This document shows, in pieces, positions 27,638-36,464 of a DNA stretch of 64,000 nucleotides. The DNA comes from PWPR01 sp046542315 (GTDB taxonomy: Bacteria; Bacillota; UBA994; PWPR01). The number at the start of each line of letters is the position of its first letter. Position 1 is the stretch's first letter. The DNA is taken from positions 1 through 64,000 of the forward strand of contig JBKHBO010000003.1 of assembly GCA_046542315.1 (NCBI GenBank), given 5' to 3'. Position numbers and translations under genes: made by a program. A model generated the notes under the pieces. It did not search any database. It was not told the origin of the DNA and saw nothing but the letters and a program-made list of their open reading frames with translations.

Positions 27638-28798
27638 TTTTTCATTTTTGTGTTGATCAAAATAGATGTCTGTTGCTCTTAAATCTAACTCCCATGACAG
27701 TTTAGAGAAGTTATTTTCTGGGTTGAATATAGAAGTTTTCTGGATTATAGGAACATCTAAAGATTCTTGCCATTGCTTAATCATCTTACTTTTACTTACA
27801 TTCATCCCTAATATCCGTATATAAGGTAAGTCCTTTTGCCCAAGAGAAGAATGATATAAATTTTTATCAATATTAAGCAAAAGTCTAATAAGTAAACGTT
27901 GTATTCTGCTTGTAGTATATCTTCTACTTGTGCAACCATCTATGAAGTCTGAAATAGCTTTATGGGAATAAGCTTGATTTTTTAATAATTCAACCATCCC
28001 GATTTCTATTTCTGGCAATCTTTCTAGTTGACCATAAGTTGCTCTCTTTAGCAAACAAAAAAATGTATTGCTGAAATCATTCAAATTTAAGTAATAACCT
28101 TTGTTAATGTGATTTTTTAAAACTCGAGCAGCTTTAGAAGGTATTGTGTTTTTTATATTATCATAATCTTCAATTTTCTTTCTTATTGCAGTTGCACTAG
28201 CAATGCCTTTAAGTGTAGTATCATGATAATCATTGCCAATTCTTTTTACAGAATAGGCTTTAATATCCAAATTTTTGGTTAGTAAAGCTTCTAGATAAGA
28301 TATTCCTAAAATATTATTTGATTTATTAAGTTCATTTACTAATTCAGGGTGTAGTTCATTAAATGTCTCCTGATAAGCTTGTGGATAAGATAAACCTTGA
28401 TTTAAATACTTTCTTAATACTTTTTTGAACTGACTTGACTCAGAATGCGATATTTCTGCAATTTCACGTAAATTACTTATATTATTTGATTCTGACCCAA
28501 ATACAAAGTTGTTCGCTTTAATAGCCTTTAAAGCTAATATACTACCATTAGCAAAATTTTCAGAACTGCTTGTAGCATAAATAGTTGGAAGTTCTATTAC
28601 AATATCAACTCCGTTAATAAGTGCTAATTTAGTGCGAGTCCACTTATCAAAAATTGCTGGTTCTCCTCTTTGAACAAAATTTCCACTCATGATAGCTATC
28701 ACAAGATCCGGGTTAGTCTTTTCTCTTGTTTTTCTTAAATGAAAAAGATGTCCATTATGAAAAGGATTGTATTCTGCAATTATACCAGTTATAATCAT
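27581..28798 (-). CDS. tmcAL: tRNA(Met) cytidine acetate ligase TmcAL (YlbM)
   Basis: Makes N4-acetylcytidine at the wobble position of elongator tRNA-Met using acetate and ATP. The nucleotidyltransferase-like N-terminus IIAEYNPFHNGHLFHL with its HxGH motif is unmistakable, followed by SGNFVQRGEPA and GVDIVIELP. Length is 405 residues. The ATG has AAAGGGGTGAG upstream on the minus strand. It is divergent from ackA, whose product makes or uses acetyl phosphate; the shared acetate theme may be coincidence. Its 3' end collides with the PDZ-Lon protease gene. Confidence 0.95.
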   Translation of the reverse strand: MIITGIIAEYNPFHNGHLFHLRKTREKTNPDLVIAIMSGNFVQRGEPAIFDKWTRTKLALINGVDIVIELPTIYATSSSENFANGSILALKAIKANNFVFGSESNNISNLREIAEISHSESSQFKKVLRKYLNQGLSYPQAYQETFNELHPELVNELNKSNNILGISYLEALLTKNLDIKAYSVKRIGNDYHDTTLKGIASATAIRKKIEDYDNIKNTIPSKAARVLKNHINKGYYLNLNDFSNTFFCLLKRATYGQLERLPEIEIGMVELLKNQAYSHKAISDFIDGCTSRRYTTSRIQRLLIRLLLNIDKNLYHSSLGQKDLPYIRILGMNVSKSKMIKQWQESLDVPIIQKTSIFNPENNFSKLSWELDLRATDIYFDQHKNEKLKLSRQDFTHPIVVIKKS

Positions 28799-28799
28799 G

Positions 28800-28828
28800 T
28801 TGACTCACCCCTTTGTTTTAGATATAAT
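28800..28828 (+). promoter_or_regulatory. Sigma-A-type promoter of ackA
   Basis: TTGACT (28800-28805) and a perfect TATAAT (28823-28828) with 17 nt between. The -35 box lies directly beside the tmcAL start codon (28796-28798). Transcription would begin near 28835, giving a leader of about 64 nt before ackA. Confidence 0.82.
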
Positions 28829-28898
28829 ACTTTTGTTGTAATCATGTCATAAATCTGGGTTTAATTCAAATCGTTTTAATTGTTTAGGAGGATGTCTG

Positions 28899-30098
28899 AT
28901 GAAAATATTAGTAATAAACTGTGGTAGTTCTTCACTAAAGTATCAAGTATTTAACATGGAGAAGGAAGAAGTACTAGCAAAAGGCAATGTTGAAAAAATT
29001 GGTATAGAAGGTTCATTTATTAAGTATAAAAACTTTAAAGGTTTTAGTTTGAAGGAAGAGAATGAAATAAATGACCATAACGATGCTATAAAATTGGTGT
29101 TTAATGTTTTAACAGATGATGAAAATGGTGTAATAAAAGACGTTAGTGAAATTGATGCTATAGGACATAGAGTAGTACATGCAGGCGAGAAATATGCAGG
29201 GTCTGTTTTAATTACAAAGGATGTAAAAGATGCATTAAAAGAATGTATTGAACTAGCTCCATTACATAATCCACCTAACATAATTGGAATAGAAGCATGC
29301 GAAGCAATTATGCCAGATGTTCAACATGTAGGTGTTTTCGACACAGCATTTCATCAAACTATGCCAAAGAAAGCATTTTTATATGGATTACCATACGAAT
29401 TTTATGAAAAATATGGTTTGAGAAGATATGGTTTTCATGGAACTTCTCATAAGTACGTAGCTAGTAGAGCAGCAAAAATCTTAGATAAACCTCTAGACGA
29501 ATTAAAAATTGTTACATGCCATCTTGGAAATGGCGCAAGTATTACAGCAGTTGAAAAAGGAAAATCTGTTGATACTAGTATGGGATTCACTCCTTTAGAG
29601 GGGCTTATTATGGGAACTAGGTGTGGAGATATAGATCCAGCTATAGTACCATTTCTAATGGATAAAGAAAATTTAAATACAGACGAAATCAATAACTTGA
29701 TGAATAAAGAATCAGGAGTACTAGGCATATCTGGTGTTAGTAATGATTTTAGAACGTTGGAAGATGCTGCTAGTGATGGAAATGAATTAGCTAAAGTGGC
29801 TTTAGATGCTTTCGCATATAAAGTTAGAAAATATATAGGATCTTATGTGGCTGCTATGGACGGAGTAGATGCTATTGTATTTACTGCAGGAATTGGTGAA
29901 AACAGTGATGTGATCAGAGAGATGGTATGTTCAAAACTAAGTTATCTTGGTGTTAAAATTGACGAAGAATTAAATGGTCAGCGAGGAAGAGAACTAGATA
30001 TTAGTAAAAATGACGCTGAAGTTAGAGTTCTGGTTATTCCTACTAATGAAGAGTTAATGATTGCTAGGGATACACAAGAGATAATTGAAAATTTATAA
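28899..30098 (+). CDS. ackA: Acetate kinase
   Basis: Converts acetyl phosphate + ADP to acetate + ATP (substrate-level phosphorylation in fermenters) and the reverse. Signatures are VINCGSSSLKYQVF at the N-terminus, GHRVVHAGE, the catalytic Asp in FDTAFHQTMP, and CHLGNGAS. Length is 399 residues. ATG has TAGGAGG upstream and its own strong promoter. The usual partner pta is not in the window. A separate promoter separates it from the yceD-rpmF pair. Confidence 0.98.
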   Translation: MKILVINCGSSSLKYQVFNMEKEEVLAKGNVEKIGIEGSFIKYKNFKGFSLKEENEINDHNDAIKLVFNVLTDDENGVIKDVSEIDAIGHRVVHAGEKYAGSVLITKDVKDALKECIELAPLHNPPNIIGIEACEAIMPDVQHVGVFDTAFHQTMPKKAFLYGLPYEFYEKYGLRRYGFHGTSHKYVASRAAKILDKPLDELKIVTCHLGNGASITAVEKGKSVDTSMGFTPLEGLIMGTRCGDIDPAIVPFLMDKENLNTDEINNLMNKESGVLGISGVSNDFRTLEDAASDGNELAKVALDAFAYKVRKYIGSYVAAMDGVDAIVFTAGIGENSDVIREMVCSKLSYLGVKIDEELNGQRGRELDISKNDAEVRVLVIPTNEELMIARDTQEIIENL

Positions 30099-30102
30099 AA
30101 GT

Positions 30103-30131
30103 TTGACGAATCAGAGAAAAAAAAGTATAAT
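30103..30131 (+). promoter_or_regulatory. Sigma-A-type promoter of yceD-rpmF
   Basis: TTGACG (30103-30108) and TATAAT (30126-30131) with a 17-nt A-rich spacer, starting 4 nt after the ackA stop. The leader is only about 12 nt and carries the GGAG site. Confidence 0.85.
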
Positions 30132-30149
30132 ACTTCGGAGTGTGATGAA

Positions 30150-30656
30150 ATGTCTTCAATGATAAGTTTCATATTGGAGAAAGGTCAAAAGAAATCTTTA
30201 AAAGAAGAATTAGAGTTTCATAACGATGGCATTAATGCCAAAGGTATTGCATATATAGATATAAATAATACTGAATATGGAATAGATATTTCTGTAAATT
30301 TTGAAGGAGAAGTCTATTTAATATGTTCAAGGTGTGCTGTAAATTATACAAAAAATGAAGTTATTAATCATCAAATCATTATAGCCAAAACAGATGAAGG
30401 CTTAGAATTAGATGATGAAACAGCGGAAATGAATGTTGTAAGTTTATCTCAGAGCACTTTGGATGTTTATGAACTGTTAAGACAATTATTGATAGAAAAG
30501 CAAGAAATGCGCCCACTTTGCAAGGAAAATTGTAAAGGTTTGTGTCCTACATGCGGTACTAATTTGAATCATGGTGAATGTGATTGTGAAGTAGAGGATG
30601 TAGACCCAAGATGGGCAAAATTAAAATCTTTAGATATATCGAAAGAGGAGGTGTAG
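30150..30656 (+). CDS. yceD: DUF177/YceD family protein
   Basis: 168-residue YceD homologue, the constant neighbour of rpmF in bacteria and implicated in 23S rRNA accumulation in plants and E. coli. A CSRCAV pair in the middle and a C-terminal cysteine cluster (CKENCKGLCPTCG, then CDC) suggest metal binding in this lineage. The ending VDPRWAKLKSL is the family signature. It is translated 3 nt ahead of rpmF. Confidence 0.93.
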   Translation: MSSMISFILEKGQKKSLKEELEFHNDGINAKGIAYIDINNTEYGIDISVNFEGEVYLICSRCAVNYTKNEVINHQIIIAKTDEGLELDDETAEMNVVSLSQSTLDVYELLRQLLIEKQEMRPLCKENCKGLCPTCGTNLNHGECDCEVEDVDPRWAKLKSLDISKEEV

Positions 30657-30659
30657 ATA

Positions 30660-30833
30660 ATGGCTGTTCCAAAGCAGAAGAAATCAAGAGCTAATACAAG
30701 GATGGGCCGATCTCACTGGAAATTAAATCCAAAAAATGTTGTAGAGTGTCCTGAGTGCCATGAGCCAAAATTACCACATCGTTTATGTCCTTCATGTGGA
30801 TTTTACAATGGAAGACAAGTAAAAGAAGTTTAA
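30660..30833 (+). CDS. rpmF: 50S ribosomal protein L32
   Basis: 57-residue zinc-ribbon ribosomal protein read directly from the sequence. It starts MAVPKQKKSRANTRMGRSHW. Four cysteines are arranged as C30-x2-C33 and C43-x2-C46, so it is the zinc-binding (C+) version. AGGAGGTG lies 8 nt before ATG 30660. An intrinsic terminator follows the TAA at 30831-30833. Confidence 0.98.
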   Translation: MAVPKQKKSRANTRMGRSHWKLNPKNVVECPECHEPKLPHRLCPSCGFYNGRQVKEV

Positions 30834-30837
30834 TAAA

Positions 30838-30865
30838 AAACCGACTGCAAAGCAGTCGGTTTTTC
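30838..30865 (+). terminator. Intrinsic terminator after rpmF
   Basis: CCGACTGC (30841-30848), loop AAA, GCAGTCGG (30852-30859), then TTTTT. An A-run precedes the stem. Strong classic terminator separating the yceD-rpmF unit from plsX. Confidence 0.95.
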
Positions 30866-30910
30866 TGTTAAAATAGTAATAAGAGTTAATATCTTAGGGA
30901 GAGATTACTA

Positions 30911-31927
30911 ATGAAAATAGCGATAGATTGTATGGGTAGTGACAAAGGTCCTGAAGTTATGGTGAAAGGTGCAGTTAAAGGAGCTAAAAAGCATAAAGAT
31001 TCAGAACTTGTTTTAGTTGGTAATGAAAGTGAAATTCAAGAAATTTTGAATGGTTTAGAAATTGACAATTTAACTATTACAATTCATAATACTACTCAAG
31101 TAATAAAAAATGACGATAAGCCAATTGTTGCTGTTAGAGCTAAAAAAGATTCATCTATGGTAGTTGCCTCTAGAATGGTGAGCGCTAATGATGTGGATGC
31201 CTTTATAACCGCAGGGAGCACAGGTGCGTATCTAACTGCGGGACTCTTAATTATAGGTAGGATTAAAGGTATTAGAAGGCCTGCTTTGTCTGCAATTATA
31301 CCATCTTATATAATTAATAATAAAGAAGCACTTCTAATAGATTGTGGTGCTAATATGGATGCTACTAGTGATGATTTATACAATTATGCTATAATGGGAG
31401 AAATATATTCAAGAGAATTAATGGGTCGAAAACACCCAAGAATATCCTTACTAAATGTTGGTTTAGAAGAAGGAAAAGGCAATAAATTAGTAAAAGAAAC
31501 ATATGAAATATTAAAAGAAAGCGATTTAAATTTTATAGGCAACATTGAAGCTCGAACTGTTTTTAATGGAGAAACTGATGTGGTTGTTTGCGATGGGTTC
31601 TCAGGCAACGTAGCTATTAAAACTTTTGAGGGAGCCGCAAAAGCTCTAATGGGTAAATTGAAAGAAGCAATAATGAGTGGTTTTAAAAGTAAAATTGGAG
31701 CACTTTTACTTAAAAGCAATTTAGAAGCTATGAAAGAAGATTTAGATTACAATCAATACGGAGGAGGGGTGCTTTTAGGATTGAAAGGGGTTGCAGTTAA
31801 GTGTCACGGTAGTGCATCAGAATTAGCAGTGGAAGTAGCATTTACACAGACATATAATATGGTCAAAAAAAATCTCGTTGAAACTATTGAAGAAAAATTA
31901 AGAGAAAAATTTAATGAGGAGAATTAA
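30911..31927 (+). CDS. plsX: Phosphate acyltransferase PlsX
   Basis: Converts acyl-ACP to acyl-phosphate for PlsY, the entry to phospholipid synthesis. The N-terminal IAIDCMGSDKGPEVMVKGA and the later DGFSGNVAIKTFEG and YGGGVLLGLKG signatures are present, and the length of 338 residues is normal. GGGAGAG precedes the ATG. It is followed immediately by acpP. The fapR gene before it and the fabD/fabG/fabF genes that often stand between plsX and acpP are absent here. Confidence 0.97.
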   Translation: MKIAIDCMGSDKGPEVMVKGAVKGAKKHKDSELVLVGNESEIQEILNGLEIDNLTITIHNTTQVIKNDDKPIVAVRAKKDSSMVVASRMVSANDVDAFITAGSTGAYLTAGLLIIGRIKGIRRPALSAIIPSYIINNKEALLIDCGANMDATSDDLYNYAIMGEIYSRELMGRKHPRISLLNVGLEEGKGNKLVKETYEILKESDLNFIGNIEARTVFNGETDVVVCDGFSGNVAIKTFEGAAKALMGKLKEAIMSGFKSKIGALLLKSNLEAMKEDLDYNQYGGGVLLGLKGVAVKCHGSASELAVEVAFTQTYNMVKKNLVETIEEKLREKFNEEN

Positions 31928-31928
31928 A

Positions 31929-32171
31929 ATGGCAATAAAAGAAAAAGTTATAAAAATTCTAGCTGAAAAACTAGAACTACCAGTTGAAGACATTAGTGTG
32001 GAATCAGATATTTATGATGACTTAGATGCAGATTCAATAGATCTACTAGAAGTAATTCTAGAAGTTGAAAATGAATTTGATTGTGAAATTGATGATCAAG
32101 AGATTGCTGATATACGCCTTGTAGGTGATGCAATCAAACTCTTAGAAGAAAGGATAGAAGATGAAAAATAA
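31929..32171 (+). CDS. acpP: Acyl carrier protein
   Basis: 80-residue carrier of acyl groups in fatty acid synthesis. The phosphopantetheine attachment serine is S36 in the DADSIDLLE motif (DSL in most relatives, here DSI). Helix pattern and strong negative charge are typical. ATG 31929 is chosen because AGGAG at 31915-31919 precedes it; the ATG at 31914 contains that site. It overlaps rnc by 11 nt. Confidence 0.96.
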   Translation: MAIKEKVIKILAEKLELPVEDISVESDIYDDLDADSIDLLEVILEVENEFDCEIDDQEIADIRLVGDAIKLLEERIEDEK

Positions 32172-32862
32172 TGGAATAAATTTCTTTACTCAACAAACTG
32201 GCTATTTGTTTAAAAATAAAAAGCTGTTTGATATTGCTACTACTCATACGTCGTTTGCATATGAAAATGACCTTGATTATGATTATGAAAGACTGGAGTA
32301 TTTAGGTGATGCAGTGATTGAATTAGTTATTTCAGAAGAGTTATATAGAAGATCTCCAAAAGCAACTGAGGGACAACTTACTTTTTTAAGATCTAGAATA
32401 GTAAGGCAAAAATCTTTAGTTGAAGTAGCAAAAGAAATAGGATTGCCAGGTTTAGTACTATTAGGAAAAGGTGAGCAACAAACAGGTGGAAGCAGTAAAA
32501 GATCACTATTAGCTGACGTAATGGAAGCTATAATTGGCGCAATATATATTGATTCAGGGTTTTTAGTTGCTCGTGAATTTATATTGAAAAATTTTGCTGA
32601 TATTATATCTCATAGCTATGAAACCGCAAATGATGATTTTAAGACTCGCTTGCAAGAAAAATTGCAAAAAGATTATAAATCTGTAAATATTGAGTACGAA
32701 GTTCTTAATAGTAGTGGACCTGATCATGACAAAGAGTTCCAAATTGGACTTTATGTAAATAAGATATTAGTAGCTAAAGGAATCGGTAGGAGTAAAAAAC
32801 AAGCAGAGCAAGAAGCTGCGAGTAACTACTTAGCTGAAGTTAACTTAAAAGAAAAAAAATAG
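32161..32862 (+). CDS. rnc: Ribonuclease III
   Basis: Double-strand-specific RNase for rRNA precursor and mRNA processing. The catalytic signature ERLEYLGDAVIEL lies at residues 43-55, and the second acidic pair is in LLADVMEAIIGAIYID. A C-terminal double-stranded RNA-binding domain ends with GIGRSKKQAEQEAA. Length is 233 residues. It starts within the end of acpP. A palindromic terminator follows the stop before smc. Confidence 0.97.
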   Translation: MKNNGINFFTQQTGYLFKNKKLFDIATTHTSFAYENDLDYDYERLEYLGDAVIELVISEELYRRSPKATEGQLTFLRSRIVRQKSLVEVAKEIGLPGLVLLGKGEQQTGGSSKRSLLADVMEAIIGAIYIDSGFLVAREFILKNFADIISHSYETANDDFKTRLQEKLQKDYKSVNIEYEVLNSSGPDHDKEFQIGLYVNKILVAKGIGRSKKQAEQEAASNYLAEVNLKEKK

Positions 32863-32886
32863 ACCGGTCAATTGACCGGTTTTTAC
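32863..32886 (+). terminator. Palindromic terminator or attenuator between rnc and smc
   Basis: ACCGGTCAA/TTGACCGGT, an 18-bp perfect palindrome at 32863-32880, followed by TTTTAC and preceded by a run of A. The U-tract is short. No promoter fits in the 22 nt before smc, so partial read-through probably sets smc-ftsY expression. Confidence 0.75.
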
Positions 32887-32908
32887 ACTTATGAACGGAG
32901 TTGGTCAT

Positions 32909-35900
32909 ATGCACTTATCAAAATGTATCATTAATGGATTTAAATCTTTTGCAGATAGAGTTGAAATTGATTTTCAAGAAGGATTTTCTGCAATTGTAGG
33001 GCCTAATGGATGTGGAAAAAGCAACATCTATGAAGCTATTTTATGGGTATTAGGAGAGCAACGACCTACAAGTCTTAGAAGTTCTAAGATGGAAGAGGTA
33101 ATATTTTCAGGGACATCTTCTCGTAATCCCGTAGGGATGGCTGAGGTTAGCTTATTCATAATCGATGATCAAAGACTTTTAAGTGATAAATCAGAACTTA
33201 AAATAACTAGGAGACTTTTTCGTTCAGGCGATAGCGAATATTTTTTAAATGGACAACAATGCAGATTGAAAGACATAACTCAGCTTCTTTCAAAAGTAGG
33301 GATGGGAAAAAACTCATATGCATTTATTGGTCAAGGGGAAGTTAATGATATTTTGAAGGCACGTCCACAAGATTTAAGACTAATGTTTGAGGAAGCTGCT
33401 GGAATATCAGAATATAAATCACAAAAATTCTCAACAGAAGCACAGCTTCAGAAAAATAGCGATAGTATTTTGCGCGTAAATGATTTAATTAAAGAGATTG
33501 AAAGTGATTGTCAAAACCTTAGAATCAGAGCTGAGCAAGCTAGAAAACATAAAGAGATTAAAGAATTATTAGAGAATAAGAAAGAAACTTTACTTATTTC
33601 AAAGTATAAAGATTTAACTTTGGACATTGAAGAAAAAAGAAAGTCTATTAAAAACTATTTAGATAAAGTAGAAGATAATAAACTGCTAATAGAAAGTAAT
33701 AATTCTAAAGAAACTCTCCTCAAAAATAAAAGAAGAGAAGCATTTGAAAAAAAGCAATCTTTAGAGAGAGAGTTCATACGAAATGAATCCAAATTAGACT
33801 CTAAGTTAAGTAGAAAAAGTGAACTTTTAGAAGAAGTTTCAAATTTAGAGAGTAACTTTTTAAGTTTGAGAAAAGAGCTTAGTGAAGAAAGCAGTAATTT
33901 AGAAGAATACTTAGAAGTTTATGATGCAAAGGTATTAGAGAAGAGTCAATTAGAGAAAAAATTAGAAGGACTTAGAAGCAAAAATAAAACTGATACTCAA
34001 AAGTTGAATACATTAAAAGATAATTTTAATGAGGATCAATATTTAGATTATGATGAACAATATCATGAGCTTAAAATGCATCTATCATCCTTGGAACAAA
34101 AAATAAAGTCAATAAATGAGGATTATTCTAGAATTGATGAAGAGATAAACAATAATATCCTAAAAAAGAAATTTATAGAGGAAAATATTTCTAAGACAAA
34201 GGTTCAAATATCTATTGAAGAAGAAAATTTAGACAAAGTATCAAGTAAAATTAAAGAGTTAATAAGTGAAAACTCAGATATTCAAGAAAGTTATGAGGAG
34301 TTAAGAAAAACTGATAATGATTTAGATGAAAAACTACATGATACTTACCAAAAATATCAAATTACTAAAAATAAATTGGAGTTTTATCAACACCAAAAAG
34401 AAGATTATTCAGGATATTACAATGGTGTCAAGTTTTTGATGCAGGCTAAATCCAGGTTGGATAATATGGAAAGTTTATATGGCCCTTTAGCAGAACTTAT
34501 TACAATACCAGATAAATATCAAGTTGCTATTGGTGAAGTTTTAGGCAGTAGGTCACAATATTTAGTATGTGAAACAGCAAAAGCTGCTACTGAAATGATT
34601 AGTTTGTTAAAAAGGGAGAAAGCTGGTAAGTCAAGTTTCCTACCACTAGATTCATTAAAAAGCAAAAAAAATTCCATTCCTAACCAAATAATTAATGATA
34701 GCGCTTTTCTGGGTAGAGCAAGTGAAATTATTAACTATCCTAAAAATATTACGAGAGCGGTAGAGCAGCTATTGTCAAATGTATTGATATATGATTATTC
34801 AAAGAACGTGCTGACTTTAAATAGAAAAGTAAACCACAACTTCATGATTGCTACATTAGATGGTGAGGTTTTTTACAGTTCTGGAATAATTTCTGGAGGT
34901 AAAAACAAAGGGAATACTAACCAAGAACTTTTAGCAAGAAATAAGATTATAGATAGCTTATCAAAAGAAGTTAATGATTATAAACAACTGCATAACAAAT
35001 ATGCTAAAAAGATGCAGCTGGTAAAAGAAAAACTTGATAAAATATCAAAAGATTCTAGTAAGTATAAGTCTAACATTGACAAATTCAAAAGTGACAGAAA
35101 TCAATTGGAAAAAGATATATCTAACCTTAGTATAAAGTATAATAACCTTATCGAGAGATTAGAAGAAATTGATGCAGTCATAGCTTCTAATAAAAAGAGA
35201 AAAGATAATTTACTTTCATCAAAATTAGAAACACAAGCAGAATTAAATAGTAAACAAAGCATTTTTGAAACTATATCTAAGAAAAAAAGTAGATATACTG
35301 AAATTTATGAAGAAATAAAAACTAAAGAAATGAGGCTTTTAAGTACAAATTCTGACATTAGAGTTGCAAACAATAGACTAGAAAGCCTTAAGACTTTAAT
35401 TATTGAGTTAAATAATAATATAGAAACTATTAAGGATAGGATAATAAAAAATAAAGAATTGCTTAAGGAAAGAAAAGTTTCTTTAGATCAAAAAAGAGAA
35501 TACTTAGAAAGTGTAAAAGAAGAAGCCTCAGTTTTAAGAAAAACAAATGAAGAATTAGAACAAAAAAATCTATTACTAGGCAATGATCTTCAATCCATAG
35601 ATGATCAGCTAGAGAACCTTGTAATAAAAAATAGGGATTTAAGAAGCAATATAGAGCAAAGTCAAAACAAAATAAGAGAACTGGAATTAAATATTGTAAG
35701 TTTAGAAACAGACTTAAAGTACACAGAAGCTGAACTTTACCAAAATAATATTGATATTAAAAGTGTTGAATTAAAAAAATTTGAAGTTACTAAAAGTTCA
35801 ATTAATAGTTTGTCTAAAGAAGTAAGCAAACTTGAAAAAGAAAGTAAAAGTTTAGACAATATTGATTATGGTGCAATTGAAGATCTTGAAAGAAAAGAAA

Positions 35901-36451
35901 AAAGACTAGATTTTCTACAAGAGCAAAAGATTGATTTAGTTGAAACACAAGAGAAACTAACATCATTAATAAGGAAAGTTGACAATTTGTGTATTAACGA
36001 ACTTGGGACAACAATTTCTACAGTGAGAGACAACTTTAAATATATATTCCAAGATTTATTTAGAGGTGGAAGTGCTGATATTGTATGGGAACTTGATGAT
36101 AACATTTTCAATAGTGGAATTACATTAAGTGTATCTCCACCAGGGAAAAATGTAAAAAACATGAATCAGCTTTCAGGAGGAGAAAAGGCTCTCACTGCAA
36201 TAGCTTTACTGTTAGCTTTTGCAAAACTTCGCGACTCTGCGTTTTGTATTTTCGATGAAGTTGATGCAGCTTTAGATGAGAACAATAACCTATTATTAGT
36301 AGATTATTTACAAGATATATCAAAAACATCTCAGGTAATCACTATAACTCACTCTAGACATACAATGGCTCATGCAAACCATCTATATGGAGTTGTAATG
36401 CAAGAGAAAGGTGTTTCTAGAGTAATAAACGTTGAGATGGATAAAAAGTAA
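32909..36451 (+). CDS. smc: Chromosome segregation protein SMC
   Basis: SMC condensin ATPase organising and segregating the chromosome with ScpA/ScpB. Walker A GPNGCGKSN is at residues 31-39, long coiled coils flank a central hinge (about 505-660, with SLYGPLAELI and GSRSQYLVCE), and the C-terminal head has LSGGEKALTAIALLLAF near 1088 and Walker B FCIFDEVDAALD. Length is 1180 residues from ATG 32909, for which GGAG at 32897-32900 is well placed. The upstream ATG at 32891 lies against the terminator tail. Confidence 0.97.
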   Translation: MHLSKCIINGFKSFADRVEIDFQEGFSAIVGPNGCGKSNIYEAILWVLGEQRPTSLRSSKMEEVIFSGTSSRNPVGMAEVSLFIIDDQRLLSDKSELKITRRLFRSGDSEYFLNGQQCRLKDITQLLSKVGMGKNSYAFIGQGEVNDILKARPQDLRLMFEEAAGISEYKSQKFSTEAQLQKNSDSILRVNDLIKEIESDCQNLRIRAEQARKHKEIKELLENKKETLLISKYKDLTLDIEEKRKSIKNYLDKVEDNKLLIESNNSKETLLKNKRREAFEKKQSLEREFIRNESKLDSKLSRKSELLEEVSNLESNFLSLRKELSEESSNLEEYLEVYDAKVLEKSQLEKKLEGLRSKNKTDTQKLNTLKDNFNEDQYLDYDEQYHELKMHLSSLEQKIKSINEDYSRIDEEINNNILKKKFIEENISKTKVQISIEEENLDKVSSKIKELISENSDIQESYEELRKTDNDLDEKLHDTYQKYQITKNKLEFYQHQKEDYSGYYNGVKFLMQAKSRLDNMESLYGPLAELITIPDKYQVAIGEVLGSRSQYLVCETAKAATEMISLLKREKAGKSSFLPLDSLKSKKNSIPNQIINDSAFLGRASEIINYPKNITRAVEQLLSNVLIYDYSKNVLTLNRKVNHNFMIATLDGEVFYSSGIISGGKNKGNTNQELLARNKIIDSLSKEVNDYKQLHNKYAKKMQLVKEKLDKISKDSSKYKSNIDKFKSDRNQLEKDISNLSIKYNNLIERLEEIDAVIASNKKRKDNLLSSKLETQAELNSKQSIFETISKKKSRYTEIYEEIKTKEMRLLSTNSDIRVANNRLESLKTLIIELNNNIETIKDRIIKNKELLKERKVSLDQKREYLESVKEEASVLRKTNEELEQKNLLLGNDLQSIDDQLENLVIKNRDLRSNIEQSQNKIRELELNIVSLETDLKYTEAELYQNNIDIKSVELKKFEVTKSSINSLSKEVSKLEKESKSLDNIDYGAIEDLERKEKRLDFLQEQKIDLVETQEKLTSLIRKVDNLCINELGTTISTVRDNFKYIFQDLFRGGSADIVWELDDNIFNSGITLSVSPPGKNVKNMNQLSGGEKALTAIALLLAFAKLRDSAFCIFDEVDAALDENNNLLLVDYLQDISKTSQVITITHSRHTMAHANHLYGVVMQEKGVSRVINVEMDKK

Positions 36452-36464
36452 AGGAGCAATATTG

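Noticed and set aside
28834..28852. Catabolite-response-like element (TTGTAATCATGTCA) in the ackA leader
   Set aside because: It differs from the cre consensus at the central CG and other fixed positions, so carbon control of ackA cannot be claimed from it.
28815..28860. Minus-strand promoter for tmcAL (ATGACA and TATTAT)
   Set aside because: The spacer is only 15 nt, or the -10 match is poor at 17 nt; the same bases form the ackA -10 on the + strand.
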